The notes: generated by a model from the letters alone, not told the origin. A stretch of 45,013 nucleotides of DNA from an uncultured Gammaproteobacteria bacterium (GCA_947258875.1 CAMYKB010000036.1:1-45013); one strand, 5' to 3'. Counted from the first letter of the stretch, positions 6,729 to 15,645 are shown. Numbers and translations are program-made.

Positions 6729-7954
6729 AGTGATTTCCTGATTGCTTCCAGACGTTGAACGCTACGTGTGAATTCCTGCGCTGTGTTCATGGACGGTTTA
6801 TGTAATAAATTCATGACGTCTTGCTCTGCTACGTTGGTGATGCTGGCGAGCAGCGCCTCCTTCTCTTCCTGGTCGTACACAGACCAGCCGGGGTGCAGCG
6901 CTGCAATACGTTTGTTGAGCGCACGTTGCAGACCCGACATCAGGCGGTCAGGTTGTTTCTGTGTCCACAGGAAATGGCCGCTGGCCTCGATGTGCTCGAG
7001 GATGCGGCGGCGCTGTGGTGGGGGTTCGCGTTTAATGGGCCCGAAACGGCGAGCAATGCCGAGTAGCCAGAAGAATAACAGCAGGGCTAGGGTGGTCAGC
7101 AGATAGTGCAGGTGTTGCCATAGCCACTTCCATAACGGCGGCATGTCGTCATTGTGCGCCAGCCACACCTTCTCCGGTATCCCGCTGAGATGCACCAGGT
7201 GCCAGAAAAAGCGTGCATGGTTATATTCTTGTATGTTCCAGTTATCGAGAAACGACAGGTCGGTGCTTACGGTGACCGCACCTGCGCCATGGCGCAGGTG
7301 TAACAGGCGTATGCCGTAGACATCATCGATAATAAAATCCGGTGTGATGTGTTGGTATTCCAGGCGCTGAAACTGGTCATACTCCACCTGGACAATGTTG
7401 TCTTCACCTGGGAAGCTCACATCCAGCAAGCTTGAGTCATAGTACTCGTAGTCGAATTCAAATTCCGCTTCAGATTCGAGCATTTCCTCATCATGATCAA
7501 CTTCATTTTCAGTCTCTTCCATATCCTCCTCAATATAATCAATATTGTGCGCGGAGATGCTGAGCTTGCTTAGGATGTCATCTTCGACTTCGTTATCATC
7601 GTAATCGAAACCCCATTTTGGCAGCATGACTAAATGCCCGCCGGCACTCACCCAGTCCAGTAGTTCCTCGCTACGTTGAGGGCTGAGTGTATCGCGCCGG
7701 ATGGCGAGCACCATGACGTCATTGTTTCCAGCCGGCAAACTGTCGACCTGTAGTAGGCTGTCAATGCTTTCCGCCTCGATGCCCATACCCTTGAGGAAGC
7801 GACGTGCGGCAAGTAACGAGTTGCTGCGGGCCTCACCCTTGTAACCAATGGGGATCTCGATTTCGCGACGTTCGTTATTGTCGAGGAACCATTTCACGGC
7901 AAGCGCGAGGGCGATTAAGACCAGGCCGGTGAATATAAGGCCGTTGCGATTCAT
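6725..7954 (-). CDS. DUF4350 membrane protein with an acidic insertion
   Basis: The product has 409 residues. There is an N-terminal membrane helix (LIFTGLVLIALALAVKWFL, residues 5-23), a periplasmic domain with the DUF4350 core (SLLAARRFLKGMGIEAE, then WVSAGGHLVMLPKWG), and a second membrane helix near residues 283-300 (LLTTLALLLFFWLLGIARRFG). A cytoplasmic tail follows (HFLWTQKQPDRLMSGLQRAL). Residues about 140-176 form a highly acidic stretch rich in Glu, Asp and Tyr that looks like an insertion in the periplasmic domain. The family is always found with MoxR/DUF58 operons; its role is unknown. Start and stop both overlap neighbours by four bases. Confidence 0.9.
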   Translation of the reverse strand: MNRNGLIFTGLVLIALALAVKWFLDNNERREIEIPIGYKGEARSNSLLAARRFLKGMGIEAESIDSLLQVDSLPAGNNDVMVLAIRRDTLSPQRSEELLDWVSAGGHLVMLPKWGFDYDDNEVEDDILSKLSISAHNIDYIEEDMEETENEVDHDEEMLESEAEFEFDYEYYDSSLLDVSFPGEDNIVQVEYDQFQRLEYQHITPDFIIDDVYGIRLLHLRHGAGAVTVSTDLSFLDNWNIQEYNHARFFWHLVHLSGIPEKVWLAHNDDMPPLWKWLWQHLHYLLTTLALLLFFWLLGIARRFGPIKREPPPQRRRILEHIEASGHFLWTQKQPDRLMSGLQRALNKRIAALHPGWSVYDQEEKEALLASITNVAEQDVMNLLHKPSMNTAQEFTRSVQRLEAIRKSL

Positions 7955-9489
7955 GCCGGCTCACCAAAATAGGTTTGCCAGTCGTTGCACAGTGTGAGTG
8001 CCTCATCTGCAGCCGGGGTGCGGTGTGCATAGGCGATGTTCTGCCAGTTGTGGGTCAGGCGCGCAAGGTAGGTCGATTGCATGTTATCCAGATGCTGCTT
8101 GCATAATTTGAGTACATCGCCTTCGGTGTGACTTTCCAGTAACTCAAGTTGCTCGCGATTAACGAGCACCATAAGGCTGCCGCGATAAAGCAGGCTGAGC
8201 GCTTCTCGAGCCTGTCCTTGTTGCCATAAATTTCGTGCGGCAGCACCGATATCGTCCGGTAATGATTGCGGGCGGATATCCATACCGAACAGCGTCTCGG
8301 GCGGCTGGTAGTCGTTACGTACCCGTTTGCTTGCGGACAACAATGGCAACCAGCGATCCCGGTGCACAATAATCATCGCTACCACAAAGACGGCCAAAGC
8401 CCATAGCAGCGCTTCTGATACCTGCGCAACACCGTTCATAAAGCGTCCAACGGCATCCAGGTCGACATCGTCGGGGTTGGTTGTTTCATCTTCGCGCAGC
8501 GGAAACCAGGTTTTTATTTTTTTAATGTTTTGGAATTCATCCTGCGCTAAGACGGCGTCGATTACTTCGCGGGAGTGCCCGGCATGCAGGCGTTCGCTGG
8601 CGACTACTTCAGGGGTTGGTCCGTTTTTTTCGGCATGAGCAGGCTCGCTCAATAAAGGGTTAAAGGAAACTAGGAGTAGGCAGGCAGTGATCACAAAAGA
8701 GGTGACGGTGGATGACGCCAATCTTGCAAGGCGTGCCGCCATGCGACGAAAAATCAATTCGATATCCCAGCCCTCGAGCAGGGTGCGTCGATTGATGTAG
8801 AGTGTGAAGCCGGCGGCAGCAAACAGGGGTTCAATGATGCTGACGGCAATGAAATAGCTGATATTCGAGGCTAGCTGGAACCAGGTGGCGGTGTCCGGGT
8901 TGGTGAATTGGGCCCACAGTCCACTCTGGTAACCTTCGGGTAGAAACAGGTAAGCCGTGCCGAAGATCGTAAAACAAAGTATGGATTCCATCAAGGAGCA
9001 GGCGAACAGTAACATTACACCAGTGCTGTGTACGCGTTGTCCCAGGATTGCATGACGCGCACGACGTTGCTTGCCGCGTAGCCCTTCGAGTTGCCACACC
9101 GGCAGTTTGAATGTGCGCAGCAACACATCAATACGGTAAAAGGTGAGATTGGTCAGCAGGCCACTTTTGAAGATAGATGGCAGTGCAGAGAATGTTTGCC
9201 TGACACCCGGTACTTCGCCAAACATAGCGCGGCTGAGGATATGCAACACAATACGGTCATAAAAAGGTTTAAGCCACCAAAAGACAACCACCGCCAGGAA
9301 CAAATTGTCTTTGAGCACAATGTTCAAAATGACAAAGAGTGGCAAAACAATCGCAAACCAAGAAGCAAACACCGGGCGCCAGTATTCGCGGATCAGGACG
9401 AAGCCAAGATCCAGTGCCTCGTAATTATTGCGCGGCCGAATTGCAGCGCTAACGTTATCAAGTTGCACGGCCGCGACCCGCGATTGCAA
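7951..9489 (-). CDS. DUF4129 domain multi-pass membrane protein
   Basis: The product has up to 512 residues. Several hydrophobic segments occupy the N-terminal two thirds (around residues 35-75, 155-185, 205-235 and 262-280), and another membrane helix lies near residues 364-380. The C-terminal soluble DUF4129 domain follows (ARNLWQQGQAREALSLLYRG, then a helical tail to WQTYFGEPA). This family accompanies MoxR operons and may have a link to transglutaminase-like proteins. The frame opens with a TTG at 9489 that overlaps the SpoIIM gene by 32 bases. A GTG at 9468 with an 11-base overlap is an equally plausible start, and neither has a clear ribosome binding site. Confidence 0.85.
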   Translation of the reverse strand: MQSRVAAVQLDNVSAAIRPRNNYEALDLGFVLIREYWRPVFASWFAIVLPLFVILNIVLKDNLFLAVVVFWWLKPFYDRIVLHILSRAMFGEVPGVRQTFSALPSIFKSGLLTNLTFYRIDVLLRTFKLPVWQLEGLRGKQRRARHAILGQRVHSTGVMLLFACSLMESILCFTIFGTAYLFLPEGYQSGLWAQFTNPDTATWFQLASNISYFIAVSIIEPLFAAAGFTLYINRRTLLEGWDIELIFRRMAARLARLASSTVTSFVITACLLLVSFNPLLSEPAHAEKNGPTPEVVASERLHAGHSREVIDAVLAQDEFQNIKKIKTWFPLREDETTNPDDVDLDAVGRFMNGVAQVSEALLWALAVFVVAMIIVHRDRWLPLLSASKRVRNDYQPPETLFGMDIRPQSLPDDIGAAARNLWQQGQAREALSLLYRGSLMVLVNREQLELLESHTEGDVLKLCKQHLDNMQSTYLARLTHNWQNIAYAHRTPAADEALTLCNDWQTYFGEPA

Positions 9490-10444
9490 AATAGGCGATT
9501 ACCACTAACCACAAGCCGATACCGACAGTGTATTTAGTGGTTGGTGGTAACCATGCGATCGATGACCAGAAGGCCTCGATAAATGCGGCGATCAGAAACA
9601 TCAGGGCGGCGCCATATATAATGCGCACGGCATCACGCCCAGCTTCGATAAGCGACAGCATGCGGCTGTTACGCCCGGGTCTTATCAATGCAATGGCAAG
9701 TTTTAAACCCGCCGCACCGGACAGGGCAATGGCAGTCAGTTCCATGGCGCTGTGACCGGAAACGAAACTCCAGAACGGTGTGCCGGAACCAATACTGGTA
9801 AGATGTCCTGCAATGGCGCCTATGTACAGACCGTTGAACAACAAGGTGATGATAGTGATCGTGCCGAATAACAGGCCGCCCGCGAAGGTGCGAAAACCTA
9901 TACCGGTATTATTTCTGATATAGAAGCCGAACATCATGAAATCGCTATCTGCTTCGCGCTCGCGTCCGTATCGCTCCTGCAGGTTCGGGTCATACATCTG
10001 TTCCATCGAGCGCACCTGGTCCGCATCCATGACGGTATAAATCATATCGGGATACAGCTGTGTTGCGATTAACATGACCAGTAACGGACCATAAAACAGC
10101 AGTGAAGAGACTGAGAGTAATCGCCATTCCTTGCGGACCAGCGCCGGGAAGCCGGCGGCGATGAAATCAAAAACCTTTTCGCGCAAACCGCTTTTGCGCC
10201 GATAGAACTGCTGGTGAGCCCTTAATACCAGGCGGTTGAGTCGTTCGATGATTTGCTGGCTGTAGAGGCGGCTGCGCGCGAGTGCCAAGTGGTGGCAGAC
10301 GCGCCGATAGAGATAGGGGTAGTCGATTCCCAACGTCGCGTGTTGTTCAGCGTCTTTTTTACGGTTGGTTTTTTTTGCGTCGAGCCAGGTTTCAAGTTGT
10401 TGCCATTCCTGTTCGTGCAAGCGAATAAACTGCTCCTGGTTCAT
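9458..10444 (-). CDS. stage II sporulation protein M (SpoIIM/DUF95) family membrane protein
   Basis: The product has 328 residues. The N-terminal 115 residues are cytoplasmic and helical, with conserved WQQLETWLDA and YPYLYRRVCHHLALARSR. Several membrane segments follow, near residues 115-130, 190-215, 235-255, 272-290 and 300-322. The family motif SGHSAMELTAIALSGAAGLKLA lies near residues 228-249. In Firmicutes SpoIIM takes part in peptidoglycan remodelling during engulfment. In Gram-negative genomes the paralogue sits in MoxR operons and has no defined role, so sporulation is not implied. The ATG overlaps the stop of the RDD gene by four bases. Confidence 0.93.
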   Translation of the reverse strand: MNQEQFIRLHEQEWQQLETWLDAKKTNRKKDAEQHATLGIDYPYLYRRVCHHLALARSRLYSQQIIERLNRLVLRAHQQFYRRKSGLREKVFDFIAAGFPALVRKEWRLLSVSSLLFYGPLLVMLIATQLYPDMIYTVMDADQVRSMEQMYDPNLQERYGREREADSDFMMFGFYIRNNTGIGFRTFAGGLLFGTITIITLLFNGLYIGAIAGHLTSIGSGTPFWSFVSGHSAMELTAIALSGAAGLKLAIALIRPGRNSRMLSLIEAGRDAVRIIYGAALMFLIAAFIEAFWSSIAWLPPTTKYTVGIGLWLVVIAYFAIAGRGRAT

Positions 10445-11124
10445 CGTTTACCTGCTATCCAATTGGCCACCCCATAAATCTCCTGAGCGCTGTGATGTTG
10501 CTTGCCAGTAAGCGGACCTACCAGTTCGGCCAACTCGCTGCTGCGTTCTTCGTTGAGTACCCGGCTGCGTTCGGCAAAACTCAGCAACGCCTGTTGCTCC
10601 AATTGGTTGAGCGCGAAATGGGGGGCGACCGGTTTGGTGTCCGGGAGCTGCGCCGCAGATTTTGAGGCGTCGCGGTAGACCACGACTGTAGCGGCAACCA
10701 TATCGCCCATACGCTTGAAATCCTTGTTGAGCAACATAGCGATAAGTCCAAAACCATTCAGTACGGGCAGGAAGTCGACAACCCTCAGCATGTTACGGAT
10801 GATCGAACCGGAGAGGCTGACGGGTGTGCCGTCGTCATGAATTACCCGCAGGTCGAAGGCTGATTTTCCCGGCGTTTGTCCATCGCGCAGCACCTCAAAA
10901 AAAACCGGATAAAACCATTCCATCAGGAAAATGCTGATTAAATAAAGGCCCTGACCTAACGGCGTAGCGCCTTGCAAGACGAGCACGAATGACAGGGCGA
11001 TATAAATCCCCAGGCGAATCAACAGGTCGACGCCATAAGCCAGACCGCGAGCAACCGGGCCTGCGATGGCCAGTTGTAGTTCGATACCTTCCGGTGTTTC
11101 GACGTTACGCAAAGTATCATGCAT
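10441..11124 (-). CDS. RDD family membrane protein, first gene of the MoxR operon
   Basis: The product has 227 residues with the RDD domain in residues about 20-150. Marks are the first conserved segment with Arg and Asp in a membrane helix (ARGLAYGVDLLIRLG), two to three further helices, and the highly typical DGQTPGKSAFDLRVIHDDG motif. A soluble C-terminal tail of about 75 residues follows. RDD proteins are integral membrane proteins; some have been linked to ion exchange, but the role in MoxR operons is unknown. As the first gene of the block it lies 119 bases downstream of apaH in the same direction. It could be read from an own promoter in that gap or through apaH. Confidence 0.92.
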   Translation of the reverse strand: MHDTLRNVETPEGIELQLAIAGPVARGLAYGVDLLIRLGIYIALSFVLVLQGATPLGQGLYLISIFLMEWFYPVFFEVLRDGQTPGKSAFDLRVIHDDGTPVSLSGSIIRNMLRVVDFLPVLNGFGLIAMLLNKDFKRMGDMVAATVVVYRDASKSAAQLPDTKPVAPHFALNQLEQQALLSFAERSRVLNEERSSELAELVGPLTGKQHHSAQEIYGVANWIAGKR

Positions 11125-11243
11125 TGGCGGATATAAGGCGTAAAAAGGTTATTGTTTGCTTGATGAGGAAATGCTTTGGGGTTTCACGATACCTGTCCAT
11201 GCGCTGTGTTATTTCCCTGTGCGTGCTTTCCGTGGGCAGATTA

Positions 11244-12083
11244 TTACAGAACTGCACTCGGTTCGGCAAAACCCGCGCAGTCTATGGAGGTGCGGATGAT
11301 TGGCTGACTGTCAAGCCGCACTGCAGTCAGGCATCCCCCCCAGAGGCAGCCCGAATCCAGAGCGATAATGCCCGGTTGTTGACGGTAACCGAGTGTCGAC
11401 CAGTGACCAAAAATAATATTCATCCCGGCATTCCTGCGGTTGGCCACTTCAAACCAGGGTGTTAAGCCCGCTGCCTGTTGGCCCGGGGCGCTTTTGTCAG
11501 ATAAATTCATATGCCCATCCGCTGTGCAGTAACGTAAACGTGTAAAGCCATTAGTGATCACACGCAAGCGTTCCCAGCCTGTGAGGTCATTAGACCAGAT
11601 AGATGGTTCATTGCCGTACATGTTCTGTAGGAAGTCGATGTAGTCATCGCTTTGCAGCACAACCTCGAGTTCACGTGCGCAGTGCTGTGATAGGGCGAGA
11701 TCCCACTGTGGCAGCAATCCGGCATGTACCAGGGTATAACCAAGGGTAGGGTCATGATGCAATATCGGTCTGCGGCGTAACCAGTCGAGCAGTTCATCGC
11801 AATCAGGTGCTTGTAATATGCCTTCAAGGGTGTCGTTGCGTTTGCCTGTGCGCACAGCGGCGTGTGTTGCCAGCAGGTGCAGGTCGTGGTTTCCCAGCAC
11901 ACACACAACACTGTTATCCAGTGTTTTGATATAGCGAAGCGTATCCAGTGATCTGGGGCCGCGGTTGACCAGGTCGCCGACCAGCCAGAGTGTATCGTTC
12001 TCTGCCGAGAACCTGATCTTGTCCAGCAATGACTGGAATTCATCATAACAGCCCTGGATGTCACCGATTGCGTATGTGGCCAT
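11244..12083 (-). CDS. apaH: symmetrical bis(5'-nucleosyl)-tetraphosphatase ApaH
   Basis: The product has 279 residues, the usual ApaH length. The metallophosphatase motifs are GDIQGC (residues 7-12), VGDLVNRGP (35-43) and GNHDLHLL (64-71), with later HAGLLPQWD and FGHWSTLG. The Gln in GDIQG replaces the canonical His and is common in ApaH of this group. The enzyme hydrolyses Ap4A to two ADP and so controls alarmone and Np4-RNA cap levels in the cytoplasm. It is the last gene of the conserved lptD-surA-pdxA-rsmA-apaG-apaH cluster, here separated from apaG by a methyltransferase gene. Confidence 0.97.
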   Translation of the reverse strand: MATYAIGDIQGCYDEFQSLLDKIRFSAENDTLWLVGDLVNRGPRSLDTLRYIKTLDNSVVCVLGNHDLHLLATHAAVRTGKRNDTLEGILQAPDCDELLDWLRRRPILHHDPTLGYTLVHAGLLPQWDLALSQHCARELEVVLQSDDYIDFLQNMYGNEPSIWSNDLTGWERLRVITNGFTRLRYCTADGHMNLSDKSAPGQQAAGLTPWFEVANRRNAGMNIIFGHWSTLGYRQQPGIIALDSGCLWGGCLTAVRLDSQPIIRTSIDCAGFAEPSAVL

Positions 12084-12133
12084 GGAGTTTTAGATTTGGC
12101 TGTGTATGCCCGTCATGAGGCAGTCGCAAATGC

Positions 12134-12739
12134 TCAGGCGAGCTTTTGTAAAACAATATGCCGGAACCAGCCGCCGGGGAAGGCGGGTTTGTCTTCGAGC
12201 ACTCGTATGTTGGGACTGTGCGGGAGTAGGTCTTCAAATACAACATCCGTACGTGTCGCAATATGACGTATAAAAAAATTCAGCAGGCGACGCATGGGGG
12301 CGCGTTGTCCCGGACGTAGAAACTTATCCAGCACAATGATCTGTCCACCGGGCTTCAGTACGCGCGTGGCTTCGGATAAAGCCTTCTCGGGTGTGGCTAC
12401 CACAGCGAGGATCAGGTGCATGAGTACGACATCGAAATGCTCATCGGCAAATTCCAGATCCATTACGTTTCCCTTTTGCAGGTCGATCTCGACATGTTGC
12501 TGCGCAGCGCGCTGGCGGGCGCGTTTAAGCATGGCGGGCGTGATATCGATACCGGTATAGTTTGCGCCCACGGGTAAATACGGAATATCAAGTCCGGTGC
12601 CAACACCACAGATTAATATTTTCTTGTCACTGACATTGCTCAGTTGTTCCAGGCTGCGTTCACGCATCGGCTGCGTAGCGGCGGCCACGATCCGGTCATA
12701 GATAGGTGCAAGAAGAGTGTAGCTGTGATGCAGCGCCAT
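12134..12739 (-). CDS. class I SAM-dependent methyltransferase
   Basis: The product has 201 residues with a Rossmann-type methyltransferase core. Motif I is ILICGVGTGLDIPYLP (residues 41-56), the acidic residue after strand 2 is in TGIDITPAMLKRAR, and the motif II/III region is GNVMDLEFADEHFDVVLM. The post-motif RVLKPGGQIIVLDKFLRPG lies near 125-144. It resembles UbiE/phospholipid N-methyltransferase-like proteins, but the substrate cannot be fixed. It sits between apaG and apaH, which are normally adjacent, with gaps of 15 and 50 bases, so it is an insertion into an otherwise conserved operon. Cytoplasmic or membrane-peripheral. Confidence 0.9.
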   Translation of the reverse strand: MALHHSYTLLAPIYDRIVAAATQPMRERSLEQLSNVSDKKILICGVGTGLDIPYLPVGANYTGIDITPAMLKRARQRAAQQHVEIDLQKGNVMDLEFADEHFDVVLMHLILAVVATPEKALSEATRVLKPGGQIIVLDKFLRPGQRAPMRRLLNFFIRHIATRTDVVFEDLLPHSPNIRVLEDKPAFPGGWFRHIVLQKLA

Positions 12740-12754
12740 TGCTGCGGTACTACT

Positions 12755-13147
12755 TCAGTGCAGTATGCGTGGGATGGACAGCGTGAACGCTGAGATTTGG
12801 GCGTCAAACTCGGTGCCATCGTCGGCAAGCATCTGGTAAGTACCTTGCATGCTACCGACAGGCGTCTCCAGCATGGTGCCACTGGTATATTGAAAACCTT
12901 CACCAGGCTGGAGGTAAGGTTGTTCTCCGACCACACCTTCACCGCGTACTTCCTGTACCTTGCCATTGGCGTCGGTGATGACCCAGTGGCGTGTCAGTAA
13001 TTTAGCCGGTACGTCACCTTCGTTCTTGATCAGAATGGTATAGGCGAAGACGTAGCGGCCATTCTCGGTGTCAGATTGCTCTTCCACGAATGCGGTGTTG
13101 ACTTCAACTTGTATATTGTGATGACTTAATTCATTCATGGTGAGCAT
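12755..13147 (-). CDS. apaG: ApaG domain protein
   Basis: The product has 130 residues (127 if translation starts at the second ATG, 13138). It is a fibronectin type III-like ApaG fold with the family segments [59 protein letters not shown] and a final [14 protein letters not shown]. ApaG has been linked to cobalt and magnesium efflux phenotypes and binds pyrophosphate-containing nucleotides in some species; its biochemical role is unsettled. It lies downstream of rsmA with a 125-base gap, and directly upstream of the methyltransferase gene. Confidence 0.95.
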   Translation of the reverse strand: MLTMNELSHHNIQVEVNTAFVEEQSDTENGRYVFAYTILIKNEGDVPAKLLTRHWVITDANGKVQEVRGEGVVGEQPYLQPGEGFQYTSGTMLETPVGSMQGTYQMLADDGTEFDAQISAFTLSIPRILH

Positions 13148-13272
13148 TATAACCGAATTGTTGCCCTGGCTTAATGGATAGCCAAGGTACTTGATTGTTA
13201 AACGGTTTTGCCGAAATTCGAATCATTTTCACGATCTGCTGCGGATTCCCGCACATTGTCCAGGTTTTTCGC

Positions 13273-14064
13273 TTATTGCTCCTCTGTTGGCGGTAGCTGG
13301 TTTGCGAGTGCGGCAAAATCTCCTACAGACAGCATTTCGGGGCGTAACCCCGGGTCGATCCCGGCGTGTTCTATTTGGGTAGCATCCAACAGGGTCTTGA
13401 GCGCGTTGCGCAAGGTCTTGCGACGCTGTGAGAATGCCTGATTGACGAGTTGAGCGAGCTGGCGTGGATCATTGACCTGTGCAGGTGGTGATGCATGTGG
13501 AACCAGTCGCACCAGTGCCGACTCAACCCTGGGTGGCGGTTTAAATGCATTGGCACCTACATTGAACAAATGCTGTGTGCTGCAATAAAACTGTACCATC
13601 ACCGACAGGCGGCCATAACGTTTGGTGCCCGGAGAGGCGCTGAGACGTTCCACGACTTCTTTCTGCAACAGAAAATGCATGTCCTTGATCATGGCGGCTG
13701 ATTCCAGTAGGTGAAAGATCAGTGGTGTCGAAATGTTATACGGCAAATTGCCGACGATACGGAGATCATGCTGCCCATGACTCAGGCTGCGTATGTCAAA
13801 CTTTAGTGCATCAATTTCGTGCACCGTGAGTTCTCCTATATTACAGCAGGCCTGCTGCAGTGTCGGGATGACATCGCGATCCAGCTCGATCACATCAAGC
13901 TGCCCCAGCTTTTCTAGCAACGGCAAGGTGATGGCGCCCAGGCCAGGACCTATCTCGATCATGCGGTCGCCTTTGACAGGCGCTATTGCCGCTACAATAT
14001 TGCAGATGATATTCGGATCATGCAGAAAGTGTTGTCCGAATCGTTTGCGTGCACGATGTTCCAT
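13273..14064 (-). CDS. rsmA: 16S rRNA dimethyladenosine transferase RsmA (KsgA)
   Basis: The product has 263 residues. The N-terminal RKRFGQHFLHDPNII, the SAM-binding IEIGPGLGAITLPLLEK, the acidic IELDRDVIP and the catalytic NLPYNIST motif are all present. A helical C-terminal rRNA-binding part follows (NQAFSQRRKTLRNAL). It dimethylates the two adjacent adenines in the 3' hairpin loop of 16S rRNA (helix 45) during late 30S subunit assembly. It is in the usual order before apaG. Upstream, the two genes between rsmA and pdxA are not part of the classical cluster. Confidence 0.98.
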   Translation of the reverse strand: MEHRARKRFGQHFLHDPNIICNIVAAIAPVKGDRMIEIGPGLGAITLPLLEKLGQLDVIELDRDVIPTLQQACCNIGELTVHEIDALKFDIRSLSHGQHDLRIVGNLPYNISTPLIFHLLESAAMIKDMHFLLQKEVVERLSASPGTKRYGRLSVMVQFYCSTQHLFNVGANAFKPPPRVESALVRLVPHASPPAQVNDPRQLAQLVNQAFSQRRKTLRNALKTLLDATQIEHAGIDPGLRPEMLSVGDFAALANQLPPTEEQ

Positions 14065-14086
14065 TAGGCGAGTCTGTATAAAAAGC

Positions 14087-14974
14087 TTATTGAGGGTTGG
14101 TCTTGCGCAATCGCGCCTCTACCAAGGCCTTGTTGATGAGGTCATGATGAATGATTTTTGGGTAGAGTCGGTGCATATCGTCCACCGCTAGGGCGTTACT
14201 GCAGGCTGCCTGCTCAAGGTTTTCCCGTGTCACGTCGTCGAGGTTTGTCAGAGTCAATAGGTACGGAGCTTGCCAGTCGTGAAATGCCTTAACCAGTCGC
14301 CGTGCGTTTTCGTCTGGCCAGTGCTCGCGTAAGGGTAGCGATGGAAATTGTCCATACTCCAAAATGCGTCCTGCTAGTTTTATGTCGATACGCATGCCGT
14401 GTAGACCGATACCAGCACCGCTGTTATCACGTCTGAACCATTGTGCACGCGCCGGGTGGCCAGTCGTTTTTTGGATTAACGCCAGCAGTTGCTCCTTGGA
14501 GGGTTTTGCGCTCGTACCCGTTTTGTCTTGCCGGGCAGCGGCTGGCACCTGCAGGTATATTTCCTGAGAACCCAGACACCACTGCGTGTCACGATTGCGC
14601 GCGGCCTGGTTTGCTTCCACGACACTGGCTATCAGAGCCACAGGTAAATTGTTGTCTCTGTCCAATAGCCATAATTCGATATGATCACGGCCGGGAAAGG
14701 GCGCCTCGCTAATCAGGTTTGTAATGCGGTGCAAAAACGTCTCGGCCTTGTTACAGATGTTTTTGATATCCAGGTTCGGTGGCAGGGGTAAGCGGTTAAG
14801 CCCGGTCTGCTTGCTCCACAAGCCATAGCGTATAAAACGTCGTGTCAGGATAATATTTTCCAGACTGCCCCAGCCCGGGTTGGGCATTTGATGACGCGTC
14901 TGGATTTGCCAGCTAACACCATCGGTGCTCAGCGCGCGGTTATCCATATCTTCAATGACCTGTGTCGTCCCCAT
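14087..14974 (-). CDS. hypothetical protein of about 295 residues
   Basis: The open frame extends to 15154, but its first 60 codons lie opposite or across the better-supported small gene at 15024-15203 and read like out-of-frame sequence (Arg, Thr, Ser and Cys rich). I therefore place the start at the ATG at 14974; an ATG at 14947 is an alternative. The product has a distinct SWQIQTRHQMPNPGWGSLENIIL segment near the start, a central IELWLLDRDNN, and an Arg-rich C-terminus (ARLRKTNPQ). There is no signal peptide or membrane helix, so it is probably cytoplasmic. I do not recognise the family. It ends 22 bases before rsmA, which suggests co-transcription with rsmA. Confidence 0.75.
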   Translation of the reverse strand: MGTTQVIEDMDNRALSTDGVSWQIQTRHQMPNPGWGSLENIILTRRFIRYGLWSKQTGLNRLPLPPNLDIKNICNKAETFLHRITNLISEAPFPGRDHIELWLLDRDNNLPVALIASVVEANQAARNRDTQWCLGSQEIYLQVPAAARQDKTGTSAKPSKEQLLALIQKTTGHPARAQWFRRDNSGAGIGLHGMRIDIKLAGRILEYGQFPSLPLREHWPDENARRLVKAFHDWQAPYLLTLTNLDDVTRENLEQAACSNALAVDDMHRLYPKIIHHDLINKALVEARLRKTNPQ

Positions 14975-15023
14975 AAAAGGGGACAGTCGCCTGACACAGT
15001 AACAGGTAGGCTTTACGGTGCTT

Positions 15024-15203
15024 TCAGAGGGTTTTGAGGCGCGCATTAAAACGAGACATGAGATCCTCGGCCAGGTTCTGGTGTTCCGGGTCAAGTAACT
15101 CAAAGATAAATTCGAGTTCATCAATAACCTTGTTGATTTCTTCGCTACTGTCAAGGGTATCCAGGGCTACTGATGCCTGTTGGAGATATTGGTAGGGTTC
15201 CAT
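15024..15203 (-). CDS. small acidic helical protein, function unknown
   Basis: The product has 59 residues (MEPYQYLQQASVALDTLD at the start, DLMSRFNARLKTL at the end) and is rich in Glu, Asp and Leu, suggesting two or three amphipathic helices. The ATG at 15203 has GAGG eight bases upstream. An in-frame upstream ATG at 15263 would add a Ser/Asn-rich extension with no merit. It lies 49 bases upstream of the preferred start of the next unknown gene and probably shares its transcript. No family is recognised. Confidence 0.65.
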   Translation of the reverse strand: MEPYQYLQQASVALDTLDSSEEINKVIDELEFIFELLDPEHQNLAEDLMSRFNARLKTL

Positions 15204-15645
15204 TACTGACCTCGCATGGCTATTAGATCGGCTTGTGTTCCCACTGTGATTGCATACTAGCAAGTTTGCAGGTAATTGGCTTGTTTGTGTGCTGTGGTTT
15301 TGCCAGGATTGATCGGGTTGCGCTACTGGGGATTGTTGATGAAATGTGTGATTTGGTCGTTTGTTACCAGTTTGTCATAATCAATGCCGAAAGACTCGGC
15401 ACAACCGATGATTGAATTGTAACTCACTGTGAGAGCGGGTCGCCTCGTGTTTGTGTCTAAAGCGTGCCGCATTAAAGCACAGTACTCTCAGAAGTGTTTT
15501 CTCTAAGAGCTGTAAATGAGGCGTAATTGGAATTCTCGTACCTGCCTGCGCTGGCAGGTATTTTGGTTTTGTCGACGAACTTTGCGTAAGCATGCTGCGC
15601 CAGTAGAAGGCGAACAAGGTCGTTTTGATGTATCAGTACGCTGTA
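15204..15645. other. 442-base gap without a supported gene
   Basis: Neither strand has an ORF with family-like composition; the longest (minus strand, 15381-15617) is rich in His, Arg and Ser and overlaps a hairpin. The gap must contain the promoter for the 15203 gene. Its only structural feature is the hairpin at 15539-15560. Confidence 0.5.
15539..15560 (+). terminator. hairpin followed by a T-rich stretch
   Basis: TACCTGCC (15539-15546) and GGCAGGTA (15553-15560) form a perfect eight-base stem with a six-base loop, followed on the plus strand by TTTTGGTTTT. It looks like a factor-independent terminator for plus-strand transcription, but no plus-strand gene precedes it. It could instead end an unannotated small transcript or block antisense reading. 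Confidence 0.4.
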
